Of a DNA stretch of 29,369 bases, positions 7,315 through 15,139 are shown piece by piece. The position numbers were made by a program, and so were the translations under genes. The stretch lies in assembly GCA_964495705.1 (NCBI GenBank), contig CAZBWS010000023.1:1-29369 (forward strand), written 5' to 3'. How positions within the stretch are numbered: the stretch's first letter is position 1; each line of letters opens with the position of its first letter. The notes beneath the pieces are model-generated. The model was given only the letters and a program-made list of their open reading frames with translations. It had not been told where the DNA came from and ran no database searches. The DNA is from CAZBWS01 sp964495705. Its GTDB lineage: Bacteria; Pseudomonadota; Gammaproteobacteria; HTCC5015.

Positions 7315-10300
7315 CTACCATTCAAAGGCCAGGTTACTGCGCGACTTAATCGTGCTGCTGCCGTTGATTTCTTCAGCGTACTGAATGGCTAGCTTGCTGA
7401 TGTTGCCGGATGCTTCTACATCGCTAGAGGTGTCTTCAAAAACAATAGTGACATTATTTTGCTGACCCGCGGGCTTAAGCAGTGAGCGGTCCAGTGGGAA
7501 ATGATCTGGGTTAGTGTTCATCCACATATCACGTGTTGCGCGACCCCAGAATCCACGGCTTAGCCAATCAGTGTCGCTTAACCAGCGACCAATCAAAGTA
7601 CCGTTTACATAGATACTAGCTTTGGCGTTTTTACCTTCAAGTGCGATAACAACAGGTGCGTGCAGGCTATCCGCATTCGGAAGGTCTGCGGCATCAAAGC
7701 TAGTGCGGTACCACTCAACGTCTCCTTTGGGTATAGATGCTGGGAAGGTCTTGTTGTTCCAAGCGCTGTCGTTGTAGTTAGCTTGTGCATAGCCTGCTAT
7801 ATCACCACCTAGATCAGCACGCATGCTCCAGTTTCTAAGCGTTCTATGACCTACTTTCGCTTCACCGAATAGACCTTTTTCAGAATCAAAGCCAGCTGCA
7901 GGAATTTGTCCTGGTGCGCCTAAGATCTTGCCGCGAGGGAACATGAAGCTACCGTGACCCCAAACTTCTACGCGGAAGGCGATGATGTTCTTGCCTTTTT
8001 TCAAATAAGGGCGCAGAGAAGGGTACTGGTACTTACGATTTAGGCTATTGCTGTCTAGCTCGGTACCCAGGGGAGCCATCGTTGTTAAGTAGGTGCCGTT
8101 AACATAGATACCGACGATGTCTGATGCATGCTCGATATAAAGGTCTGTTGCATCCCACCAAGGAAGCCAGTTCCAGCCCGTTAATTCGAGCTCTGTACGA
8201 TACCAAACGTGCCCCTTGATAGCGCCTAGAGACTCCATAGATTGAGGCTTGCCGTTCCAGTTAGTCCAGCTGCTGTCGTCAAATTGTTTAGTGGATTCGG
8301 CGATATCTGATTTTGCTTTACCGTTGCTAAGTAAATTGCCAGCAATAACCGGTTGGGTGTTCGTTCTGGGTGCCGCATATTGTGTCGCCAGTGTAGAGCC
8401 ATTATAAGCGGTATTTTCTAGCAAATTATTAACCGATTGTAGGCTAACAGAAGACATCACCATCAGGTCGTTGTTGTCTGCATCAAATTCCATGTCAAAG
8501 TTAAAGCCCGCAAAGTTAATGCTTGTGCTGCCTGGGTTTAGGTAGTCAGGGCCCGCAACAACCACGTCTTGGCCGTTGCCTTCAAGAAACCATACCTTAG
8601 CCGCTTCTGGTTTGGTGGTGATGAGTACACGTAGGGTTTGACCGTTGGCAGAAATAACTGCATGACTGTTTTTAACATGATCATAGCTGATGTTGATTAA
8701 GCCCGAGTTGTTCTCGTTCACAGTGACATTATTATCAGCATGGTCAACACTAGCGGTGCCAGAGAAGCCAGAAATCTGAATTTCACCTTGCGTATTTGCA
8801 TGACCATAGACAACGAATAACTGATCGTTGTTGAAATCGCGAATACTTAAAACATCACTAGTCGCGAAGTCGAGCTTGCCGATAGCTAAACCATAGTCAG
8901 CCAATAAAATTGATGCAGATACATCATCCGCATGACCAAAAGTACCGCCATTAGGGTCGCGTTCTGGCTTGGTGGTGATGGCGCTAAAGCGAGGGAACTT
9001 CTCACCGTCTAGCTCGATACCTTGTTGGGCAATTACTTGATCTTGACCGGTCATATTGACTAGGCCAATAAACTTTTCACCCGTGGGGGATTCATGCCAG
9101 TAGTTGATGCGTTTGAAGCCTTCTTTAGCGCCAATCTGGTTATTGGCAATACTAAGACGATTGTCGGCACCTGAAAAACTACCGCTGCGTTTAGCGTGAG
9201 TCGCGCTGGCAAATGATTTCTCTACCGATTCAAAGAATAGGTTGTCGCGACGGAAAGAGTAATACTTATCGCGTAGCTGTGCAGAGGGTGTAATAGCGCT
9301 GCCGAAGTCAACTACGTTGTGGAAGTAGCCTACGGTCGGTGCAAGAAATCCAGTAAGAACATTGGTGACTGATGAAGTATCAATAATCTTATCAACGCCA
9401 CCGATGTCCATCGTGACTGAGTTCAGCTTGCCCTCGGTATGATAGCCCGCAATATTAAAGGCAAAGGCACCGTCTAGCCCCCCCATGTAGAAACGCTTTA
9501 TGCGCACAGGCTCACGGTCTGTTTCAGTTGTCGCACTGGCAAAATTAACATACTCGCCACCGTGCTTGGATGGATTGTGCATGTCATTCAATAAGTCATA
9601 GGCGACTTTTTCTGGTTCTGTGCTGCCATAGATATTGGGCATTGGAATAATATCGGCAACATCACCTGTTGCTGAGGCCTTGCCGTCGCCAGGGCAAGTC
9701 GTGATTGGCACGTCAATGCCATCGTTAATCACCATGTCGCGCAATGCTGTAAAGTAATTACGCGTGGGCAGGAAGGCGTTTAGGTTTCGCTCTGTACCAC
9801 CTTCGAAGGCGAACAATTTGTCAGCTTCATGGAAAATTTCAAACCAGTTGTATTCATTCTCTACCGAGTAGAGAATAATCGGTCCGCCATTACTTGCTAA
9901 ATAGGGCTTGATGACGTCGTTTAGCTCACCGAAGTAACGATCGACGTAGGCTAGGTAATCCGGGTCTTCTGTACGCAGGTTGACCTTACCGTCAGCAGCA
10001 ATTGATTTCTTGGTGGTTTTGTCCATTAACCAGCCAGGTACACCACCACCATCCATTTCATTGGTGATATAAGGACCGGGGCGGAAGTAGACAAAAATGC
10101 CCATTTCCTTACATAAGTCTAAAAATTCAGTGATATTTGGGTTGGCAAAATCGAACACACCTTCAGTTTTTTCGATTTGATTCCATGCGATGTACATATC
10201 GATAGTATTAAAGCCCGCAGCTTTAAAGCGCTCCAAGCGGTCGCGCCATGCCCCTGTAGGCAAGCGGAACCATTGTACGGTGCCGCCACGTAGTAGCATG

Positions 10301-10446
10301 TAATCACCATCTATTTTATAGCCAGCTTGGTCGACTTCTACTGTATACGGCGTGCCATCAGCTAGTGATGCAATAGCTGTGTTTGTACCCAATAAAGTGG
10401 CCGTGGCTAAGGCCAGGCAGCTGAGTGCTAATCTCTTTAATTTCAT
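7315..10446 (-). CDS. Exported GH35-like glycoside hydrolase (beta-galactosidase family)
   Basis: About 1043 residues. The start is ATG 10446, preceded by AGGGGGA. It begins a signal peptide (MKLKRLALSCLALATATLLG, cleavage likely near AIA-S, residue 26), so the protein is periplasmic or secreted. GH35 hallmarks are GFNTIDMYIAWNQIE, FRPGPYITNEMDGGGVPGWL (121-140), and GGPIILYSVENEYN with E198 the likely acid/base. The usual nucleophile context (EFW-GW) is not recognisable; E308 in ATTETDRE is one candidate. The second half holds beta-rich regions, including two jelly-roll-like segments with WYRTELEL and EWYRTSFD. Likely role: removal of beta-galactosyl (or related) residues from external polysaccharide, with the exact sugar unknown. 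It is divergent from the membrane sensor. Two ATGCGGAT words (7669 and 8926) lie inside. Confidence 0.85.
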   Translation of the reverse strand: MKLKRLALSCLALATATLLGTNTAIASLADGTPYTVEVDQAGYKIDGDYMLLRGGTVQWFRLPTGAWRDRLERFKAAGFNTIDMYIAWNQIEKTEGVFDFANPNITEFLDLCKEMGIFVYFRPGPYITNEMDGGGVPGWLMDKTTKKSIAADGKVNLRTEDPDYLAYVDRYFGELNDVIKPYLASNGGPIILYSVENEYNWFEIFHEADKLFAFEGGTERNLNAFLPTRNYFTALRDMVINDGIDVPITTCPGDGKASATGDVADIIPMPNIYGSTEPEKVAYDLLNDMHNPSKHGGEYVNFASATTETDREPVRIKRFYMGGLDGAFAFNIAGYHTEGKLNSVTMDIGGVDKIIDTSSVTNVLTGFLAPTVGYFHNVVDFGSAITPSAQLRDKYYSFRRDNLFFESVEKSFASATHAKRSGSFSGADNRLSIANNQIGAKEGFKRINYWHESPTGEKFIGLVNMTGQDQVIAQQGIELDGEKFPRFSAITTKPERDPNGGTFGHADDVSASILLADYGLAIGKLDFATSDVLSIRDFNNDQLFVVYGHANTQGEIQISGFSGTASVDHADNNVTVNENNSGLINISYDHVKNSHAVISANGQTLRVLITTKPEAAKVWFLEGNGQDVVVAGPDYLNPGSTSINFAGFNFDMEFDADNNDLMVMSSVSLQSVNNLLENTAYNGSTLATQYAAPRTNTQPVIAGNLLSNGKAKSDIAESTKQFDDSSWTNWNGKPQSMESLGAIKGHVWYRTELELTGWNWLPWWDATDLYIEHASDIVGIYVNGTYLTTMAPLGTELDSNSLNRKYQYPSLRPYLKKGKNIIAFRVEVWGHGSFMFPRGKILGAPGQIPAAGFDSEKGLFGEAKVGHRTLRNWSMRADLGGDIAGYAQANYNDSAWNNKTFPASIPKGDVEWYRTSFDAADLPNADSLHAPVVIALEGKNAKASIYVNGTLIGRWLSDTDWLSRGFWGRATRDMWMNTNPDHFPLDRSLLKPAGQQNNVTIVFEDTSSDVEASGNISKLAIQYAEEINGSSTIKSRSNLAFEW
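7669..7676 (-). repeat. ATGCGGAT word inside the GH35 gene (1)
   Basis: Exact copy, ATGCGGATAGCCTG on the minus strand; read AAT-GCG-GAT, Asn-Ala-Asp. Confidence 0.8.
8926..8933 (-). repeat. ATGCGGAT word inside the GH35 gene (2)
   Basis: Exact copy, read CAT-GCG-GAT, His-Ala-Asp. A one-base variant, ATGCAGAT, lies 13 bases upstream at 8913-8920. Confidence 0.8.
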
Positions 10447-10586
10447 AATATCCCCCTGAGGATGTGAATAAACTGTGGCAGGGAGAATGTCTGCAGGCTG
10501 GTTTTTTGGGCAGGAAATAAGGGGTAAAAAGGGAAATCTGGCGAATAAAAAGGAAAAAGTGTATTTTCCTACTGATTTTTTACGTG

Positions 10587-10615
10587 TATTCGCAGCGAAT
10601 AAAGCCAGCTTGGCT
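10587..10615. promoter_or_regulatory. Adjacent palindromes in the divergent GH35/sensor intergenic region
   Basis: TATTCGC-A-GCGAATA (10587-10601) is a perfect 7-base-arm palindrome, and AGCCA-GCT-TGGCT (10603-10615) follows directly. The half-site GCGAATAAA occurs again at 10541. The 274-base gap between the two divergent genes (10447-10720) holds no gene that I can see. These are plausible repressor or activator sites; no known operator was recognised. Confidence 0.35.
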
Positions 10616-10720
10616 AAAAATGGAGAAACTTGTATCGTTTGGTGAAAAGATACTGTCACTCTGTGTTTTTAGCTTATATCATTACTGCATAACAACATAG
10701 ATTGGCTACTTCACATAGCA

Positions 10721-12358
10721 ATGCAATTACAGCTGCAACTCAACTTTTCCTTTTTCTTGAAGCGTTTAGTGCTGCCTATAGCACTCTTGGGTCTGGCTTT
10801 AGCGATGGCGATGACCTTCAACTTATTGCTTAATCGCCCTGCTATGTTGGCGCAACAATCGGTGTTAGCTTTAGATGTATGGCAGCCAGATACACAGGTA
10901 AAAGCTTCTCTTGCGGGTGAATGGGCCTTTTTCTGGGATGAGTTCATTCCTGTAGATAAGGTAGAAGCTCGCTTACTAGAAAATGATAGCTTTGTGACTT
11001 TTCCGGGAATATGGACAGGCGTACAATGGAATGGCCAGTCTGTTCCTGCTCAGGGCAGAGCAACCGTGGCCTTGCGCTTGAAATTACCCGAAGCTCATGA
11101 CCGCTATACCCTCAAAATACCTGCTTTAACAGCTAACTATCGCCTATGGGTTAATGCTGACCAGAAAGTCAAAAACGACTCACTAGATGACAAAATACAG
11201 CTCCCCACAGGTAACAAAAAATCTCGCCTAATTGACTTTGAAGCCCTGGACAAAAATGGAGGCAAAGAAGCCTTGTTGATGTTTCATTTGTCTAATTATC
11301 ACTCTAAAACAGGAGGGATTTGGGAGTCTTTGTTGGTTACAACTGCACAGCATCGCAATGAACTGCGCAGTTTTAATATCACTAGAGATGTCATTACCTC
11401 ATTTGCACTATGTATATGTTCGGTGATATTGATTTGGATGGCTTGGCAAAAGCAGCGCTTGGCTTATGTGTTTCTAGCTTGCTGGGCGGCACTGATGGCT
11501 GTGCGCGCAGGTACTATTGAAGAACGGTTGTTATTTGAAATGTTCTCAATTCAAGATTGGGAGGTTCAACGCAAATGGGAGTATGGGGTTTTATATTCTA
11601 TGCTGCCCTTTTTTGCTCTCTATCTAGGATATCGCTTTCCGCGTTACTTCCCGTCTATCTTACACTGGCTAACATCTGCAGTTTTAGGAGCACTCATACT
11701 GCTTGTTTTAGTCACCCCTGCAGTTGTCTATTCGCAAACCATATGGATTTTCCAGGGCACGGTCTTACTCTATGCCATTTTGTGGTTTGGGGCTTTGGTA
11801 GAGTTTGTCTACAAGGAACCCAAACATGGAAGTGCTTTGATAGTAGGGTCGGTAGTGTTTATTTTTACTACCGTGAACGACATCCTCTATACCAACAATA
11901 TTATTAACAGCATTAATGTCAGTCAGATAGGCGCTCTGTTCTTTTTGTGTTGTGGTTACTTTATATACCGCCTAGAAGAGAGAGAGGCGGTTGACGCGGC
12001 GATAGAGCAAACGACGCCAGTATTTAGTGTTCAAGAAACGGCTGATAGCTTGCTGGTTACAGAGGAGGCTCGTCGTGAGCTGATCGCCGGTGCTATGAAT
12101 ACAGCCTTAGAAATATGGTTGAGCTTAGGGCGCTCAAAAATTGAGTTGGCAGAGCAGAGTGGGCTCTGGCGTATTACCAATGATGACGGCACGCTGAAGA
12201 CTCGTACTTTAGATAAGTACTTACGCGTCTCAGCTTTACCGAAAAACCCTCGTGTGACCACTGTGGTTAAAACCCTAGAGTTTGTAAAGCAGACTGAGGG
12301 CTTGCAAGAAAGCCACGTTAGCGATTTAGCAAAGGCTGTTACCAGCCTATCCGCATAG
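10721..12358 (+). CDS. 7TM-DISM-like membrane sensor protein without kinase or GGDEF domain
   Basis: 545 residues. One N-terminal membrane segment (about 14-36) is followed by a periplasmic beta-rich domain with LAGEWAFFWDEFIP and an FPGIWTGVQWNG stretch. This is the kind of jelly-roll sensor seen in 7TM-DISM receptors, which bind carbohydrate-like or other small ligands. About seven hydrophobic segments follow (roughly 218-425). The cytoplasmic tail has no histidine-kinase, GGDEF, EAL or PP2C motif. It carries a charged helical region (SKIELAEQSGLW, TRTLDKYL) that could be a signalling or DNA-binding module; I cannot name it. No good ribosome site precedes the ATG. Being divergent from the exported glycosidase, it may sense that enzyme's substrate (inference). 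The stop codon sits inside an ATGCGGAT word. Confidence 0.7.
   Translation: MQLQLQLNFSFFLKRLVLPIALLGLALAMAMTFNLLLNRPAMLAQQSVLALDVWQPDTQVKASLAGEWAFFWDEFIPVDKVEARLLENDSFVTFPGIWTGVQWNGQSVPAQGRATVALRLKLPEAHDRYTLKIPALTANYRLWVNADQKVKNDSLDDKIQLPTGNKKSRLIDFEALDKNGGKEALLMFHLSNYHSKTGGIWESLLVTTAQHRNELRSFNITRDVITSFALCICSVILIWMAWQKQRLAYVFLACWAALMAVRAGTIEERLLFEMFSIQDWEVQRKWEYGVLYSMLPFFALYLGYRFPRYFPSILHWLTSAVLGALILLVLVTPAVVYSQTIWIFQGTVLLYAILWFGALVEFVYKEPKHGSALIVGSVVFIFTTVNDILYTNNIINSINVSQIGALFFLCCGYFIYRLEEREAVDAAIEQTTPVFSVQETADSLLVTEEARRELIAGAMNTALEIWLSLGRSKIELAEQSGLWRITNDDGTLKTRTLDKYLRVSALPKNPRVTTVVKTLEFVKQTEGLQESHVSDLAKAVTSLSA
12349..12356 (-). repeat. ATGCGGAT word at the 3' end of the 7TM gene
   Basis: Exact copy with the extended form ATGCGGATAGGCTGGT on the minus strand. 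Read CTA-TCC-GCA-TAG, so the word supplies Ser-Ala and the first base of the stop codon. It lies in the 3' junction with the convergent degS gene. Confidence 0.85.
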
Positions 12359-12362
12359 ACTG

Positions 12363-13526
12363 TTAACGACGTTTATTTTTCAGTAACGGGCGCTGTACAA
12401 CGACCAAGGTCGCTTCATAGGTTTTGCCTTTGCGAATGCCTTTCACCTTCATCGCCTCGCCAGGCGAGCGTGAGGAGACGGCCTTGAGAACATCTTTAAC
12501 ATCTTGAATCGCTTGGTCGTTGATGTGGGTGAGTATGTCGCTTGTTTTGATGCCCGCCATATCCGCTGGACCACCTGGTACTACACCGACAATTGCTACA
12601 CCTGAGGGCAACTGGTAAAGCTTTTTACCGTGCTCGGATAGGTCTCTACCCTCAGCGCCAATCCAACCTCGAATAACACGGCCATTTTTCAATATCTGAG
12701 TCAGCACATCAGTGGCTAATCGCACCGGTATGGCAAAGCCTATCCCTTGCGTGCCTCCATCCTTGGTAAAGATAGCCGTATTAATACCAACTAGATTACC
12801 AACAGCATCGACTAAAGCGCCGCCAGAGTTGCCAGGGTTAATGGCGGCATCGGTTTGTATGAAATTTTCAAAGGTACTCAAGCCAAGGCGGTCGCGACCC
12901 GTTGCCGAGACGATGCCCATCGTCACGGTCTGACCTACGCCAAAGGGGTTGCCGATGGCGAGCACAATATCGCCAATATTGGTCGAGTCGCCTTCAGCTA
13001 ATAAAATAGTTTGTAGTCCCTCAGCTTCAATTTTTAATACGGCGAGGTCAGTGTCTGGGTCCACTCCGACGATGCGTGCAGGAAAGTCGCGACCATCATT
13101 TAATAGTACATGTACATTTTGTGTGTCTTCTATGACATGGTAGTTGGTTAAAATGAAGCCTTCTGAGCTGAAGATCACCCCAGAGCCCGAGCCTGTTTCA
13201 ATGCGACTATTCGCCTGGTTGTCGTATTGTTGGCCAAAAAAGCGATCGTATAGAGGGTTGTTAAAACGAGTACTAGAACTGACTTTTTTGGTGGTATAAA
13301 TATTGACCACTGCAGGAATCGCTTTATTTACTGCTTGCGCATAGGAGTAGGGGCCGCTGTTACCCGTGTGTTGGCGCGTAGGTACAATATTTAAGGTGGT
13401 AGGTGATTGCGCGGCACCGGTTTGATGGTCATGCTGGCTGAGCTGCCATTGTCGATACGCCAATATGCTACCAGCAACAATTAAGCCTATTAAAATGGAC
13501 TGAATTAAAAAACGGGCTATCTGCAT
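12363..13526 (-). CDS. degS: DegS/AlgW-type periplasmic serine protease
   Basis: About 387 residues. The start ATG 13526 follows AAGGAAA and opens a membrane anchor (residues 6-23); there is no leader-peptidase site, so the enzyme is tethered with its body in the periplasm. The trypsin-like domain has the triad H130 (TNYHVIE), D160 (DTDLAVLK) and S234 (GNSGGALV). One PDZ domain follows (about 285-375). One PDZ domain plus an anchor, rather than two PDZ domains plus a signal peptide, points to DegS/AlgW rather than DegP. DegS/AlgW senses unfolded porins and cuts the anti-sigma factor RseA/MucA to free sigma-E/AlgU. It is convergent with the sensor gene (4-base gap) and divergent from the Nif3-like gene, an arrangement I recall from Pseudomonas algW. 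Confidence 0.93.
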   Translation of the reverse strand: MQIARFLIQSILIGLIVAGSILAYRQWQLSQHDHQTGAAQSPTTLNIVPTRQHTGNSGPYSYAQAVNKAIPAVVNIYTTKKVSSSTRFNNPLYDRFFGQQYDNQANSRIETGSGSGVIFSSEGFILTNYHVIEDTQNVHVLLNDGRDFPARIVGVDPDTDLAVLKIEAEGLQTILLAEGDSTNIGDIVLAIGNPFGVGQTVTMGIVSATGRDRLGLSTFENFIQTDAAINPGNSGGALVDAVGNLVGINTAIFTKDGGTQGIGFAIPVRLATDVLTQILKNGRVIRGWIGAEGRDLSEHGKKLYQLPSGVAIVGVVPGGPADMAGIKTSDILTHINDQAIQDVKDVLKAVSSRSPGEAMKVKGIRKGKTYEATLVVVQRPLLKNKRR

Positions 13527-13579
13527 GACAGGCTTTTCCTTAGAATGGTGCTCTTGATTGCGCACTTGGTATATAAATA

Positions 13580-14338
13580 ATGACAAAAGTTTCCCAGATC
13601 ATTACCTATTGTGATGAATTACTCAATCCTACTGAGTTTAAAGACTATGCACCGAATGGTTTGCAGGTCGAGGGTAGGCCTGATGTAAAGGTCATTGTGT
13701 CAGGAGTGACAGCGACTCAGATGTTGATCGAGAAAGCGATAACACTCAATGCGGATATGCTACTAGTGCATCACGGCTACTTTTGGAAAGGTGAAGACGC
13801 GCGCTTAATTGGTATGAAGGGTCGTCGTGTAAAAGCGCTTATGCAGAACGATATTAATTTAGTTGGCTACCACTTGCCCTTGGACGCTCATCCTCAGCTG
13901 GGCAATAACGCCCAGCTGGCCAAGGTGCTAGGGCTACAAAATATACAGGTCAAAGGGCAGGGCTATGCCAAGGGGTTATTGTTCACAGGTGAGCTGCCAG
14001 AGGCCGTGAATGCGGATAGATTGTCACAACACCTTTTTGACTGCCTACAGCGCCAGCCTATGCATATTGCAGCAGGGGATAAACCTATCAAAACACTAGC
14101 TTGGTGCACGGGCGGCGCGCAGGGGTTTATTGGTCAAGCTGAAGCTCTGGGTGTTGATGCTTATATATCAGGCGAGATCTCAGAAAAGACGACCCACGAG
14201 GCCAGGGAGTCGGGTATTCATTATTTTGCCGCCGGTCATCACGCGACGGAGCGCTATGGCGTACTCGCTCTAGGTGAGCGTTTGGCGGATCAGTTCGCAT
14301 TGGAACATCATTTTATCGATATAGATAATCCAGCTTAG
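13580..14338 (+). CDS. Nif3-like dinuclear metal centre protein (YbgI family)
   Basis: 252 residues of the Nif3/DUF34 family, which forms hexameric toroids with two metal ions per subunit. Metal-ligand motifs are HHGYFW near residue 65, HLPLDAH near residue 95, and the C-terminal GHHATERYGV. NGLQVEG near the N-terminus is also typical. Members are sometimes annotated as GTP cyclohydrolase I type 2; the true function is unsettled. The start has no good ribosome site. It diverges from degS with 53 bases between starts. Two ATGCGGAT words (13749 and 14010) both read as N-A-D. Confidence 0.92.
   Translation: MTKVSQIITYCDELLNPTEFKDYAPNGLQVEGRPDVKVIVSGVTATQMLIEKAITLNADMLLVHHGYFWKGEDARLIGMKGRRVKALMQNDINLVGYHLPLDAHPQLGNNAQLAKVLGLQNIQVKGQGYAKGLLFTGELPEAVNADRLSQHLFDCLQRQPMHIAAGDKPIKTLAWCTGGAQGFIGQAEALGVDAYISGEISEKTTHEARESGIHYFAAGHHATERYGVLALGERLADQFALEHHFIDIDNPA
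13749..13756 (+). repeat. ATGCGGAT word inside the Nif3-like gene (1)
   Basis: Exact copy, AATGCGGATATGCT; read AAT-GCG-GAT, Asn-Ala-Asp. Confidence 0.8.
14010..14017 (+). repeat. ATGCGGAT word inside the Nif3-like gene (2)
   Basis: Exact copy, AATGCGGATAGATTG; read AAT-GCG-GAT, Asn-Ala-Asp, 261 bases after the first. Confidence 0.8.
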
Positions 14339-14445
14339 GAGGCTACAGCGCTTCAAAAACACCCATTCTCTCTCTGTTCTGATGTTTTATTTACAGCTAG
14401 AATACTTTTTTGTGCTAGTAACTCACTGAAAGTAATAGAGAAAGT

Positions 14446-14485
14446 AAATTAACCCTAGCCGAAGTAGGGGTTAATTTGCTAAAAT
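14446..14485 (+). promoter_or_regulatory. Hairpin and extended -10 upstream of petA
   Basis: AAATTAACCC (14446-14455) pairs with GGGTTAATTT (14468-14477), giving a long stem around CTAGCCGAAGTAG. The right arm runs into TG-C-TAAAAT (14477-14485), an extended -10-like box about 80 bases before the petA start. No good -35 is visible. This is a plausible promoter with an operator-like palindrome for the petABC operon. The rest of the 14339-14563 gap shows no gene. Confidence 0.35.
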
Positions 14486-14563
14486 CCGCCGACTTTTTTG
14501 ACTGACTTGGTGGGCTAAGCATCTGCCATGTTAAGAAATGCTTTACTTAGACTGGAGAACAAG

Positions 14564-15139
14564 ATGTCTCAAGATGTAAATCAGGGCCGTCGTCGCTTCC
14601 TAACTGCCTCTACTGCGGTAGTAGGTGGGGCGGGCGTTGCGGCTGCTGCGGTTCCATTTGTTGCTTCCCTTGCCCCGAGTGCACGCGCACAGGCAGCGGG
14701 AGCCCCCGTAGAAGCCGATATCGGCAGTGTTGAGCCAGGTCGCTTGGTGACTTATAAGTGGCGCGGCAAGCCAGTATGGGTGGTGAATCGCACACCTGAG
14801 ATGCTTGAGGGCATCACTAGCTTGAACGACCAAGTTGCAGACCCTAGCTCAGAGCAGCCTAAGCAGCCTGATTATGCTCAGAATGAATTCCGCTCAATCA
14901 AGCCCGAAATTTTGGTAATGGTTGGCCTGTGTACTCACCTTGGCTGTTCTCCGTTGTTCCGCCCTGAAGTGGAAGCGGCATGGAAAGGTGGTTTCTTCTG
15001 TCCTTGTCACGGTTCAAAATTTGACTTGGCGGGGCGCGTCTACAGCGGTATGCCTGCGCCCGTCAATATGGAGATCCCTCCATATCACTTCGTGAATGAT
15101 TCTACGATACTAATCGGTGTCGATGGGGAGAATGCATAA
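14564..15139 (+). CDS. petA: Ubiquinol-cytochrome c reductase, Rieske iron-sulfur subunit
   Basis: About 191 residues. ATG 14564 follows TGGAGA and gives the expected start MSQDVNQGRRRFL; an upstream in-frame ATG at 14528 is less likely. GRRRFLTAS followed by a hydrophobic stretch is a twin-arginine signal anchor, so the folded 2Fe-2S protein is exported by Tat and stays membrane-tethered. The cluster ligands are CTHLGC and CPCHGS, each giving one Cys and one His, with the disulfide cysteines present. It passes electrons from ubiquinol to cytochrome c1. Its stop shares one base with the start of petB (TAATG), indicating translational coupling in a petABC operon. Confidence 0.97.
   Translation: MSQDVNQGRRRFLTASTAVVGGAGVAAAAVPFVASLAPSARAQAAGAPVEADIGSVEPGRLVTYKWRGKPVWVVNRTPEMLEGITSLNDQVADPSSEQPKQPDYAQNEFRSIKPEILVMVGLCTHLGCSPLFRPEVEAAWKGGFFCPCHGSKFDLAGRVYSGMPAPVNMEIPPYHFVNDSTILIGVDGENA

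Noticed and set aside
7315..10659. A longer form of the GH35-like gene starting 71 codons upstream of 10446
   Set aside because: The extra residues have no conserved motif, while ATG 10446 has a strong AGGGGGA site and opens a clear signal peptide.
12031..12261. Open frame antisense to the 7TM gene tail
   Set aside because: It lacks a ribosome site and any recognisable domain and is explained as a shadow of the coding strand. Many similar antisense frames in polB, petB and the fad genes were left out for the same reason.
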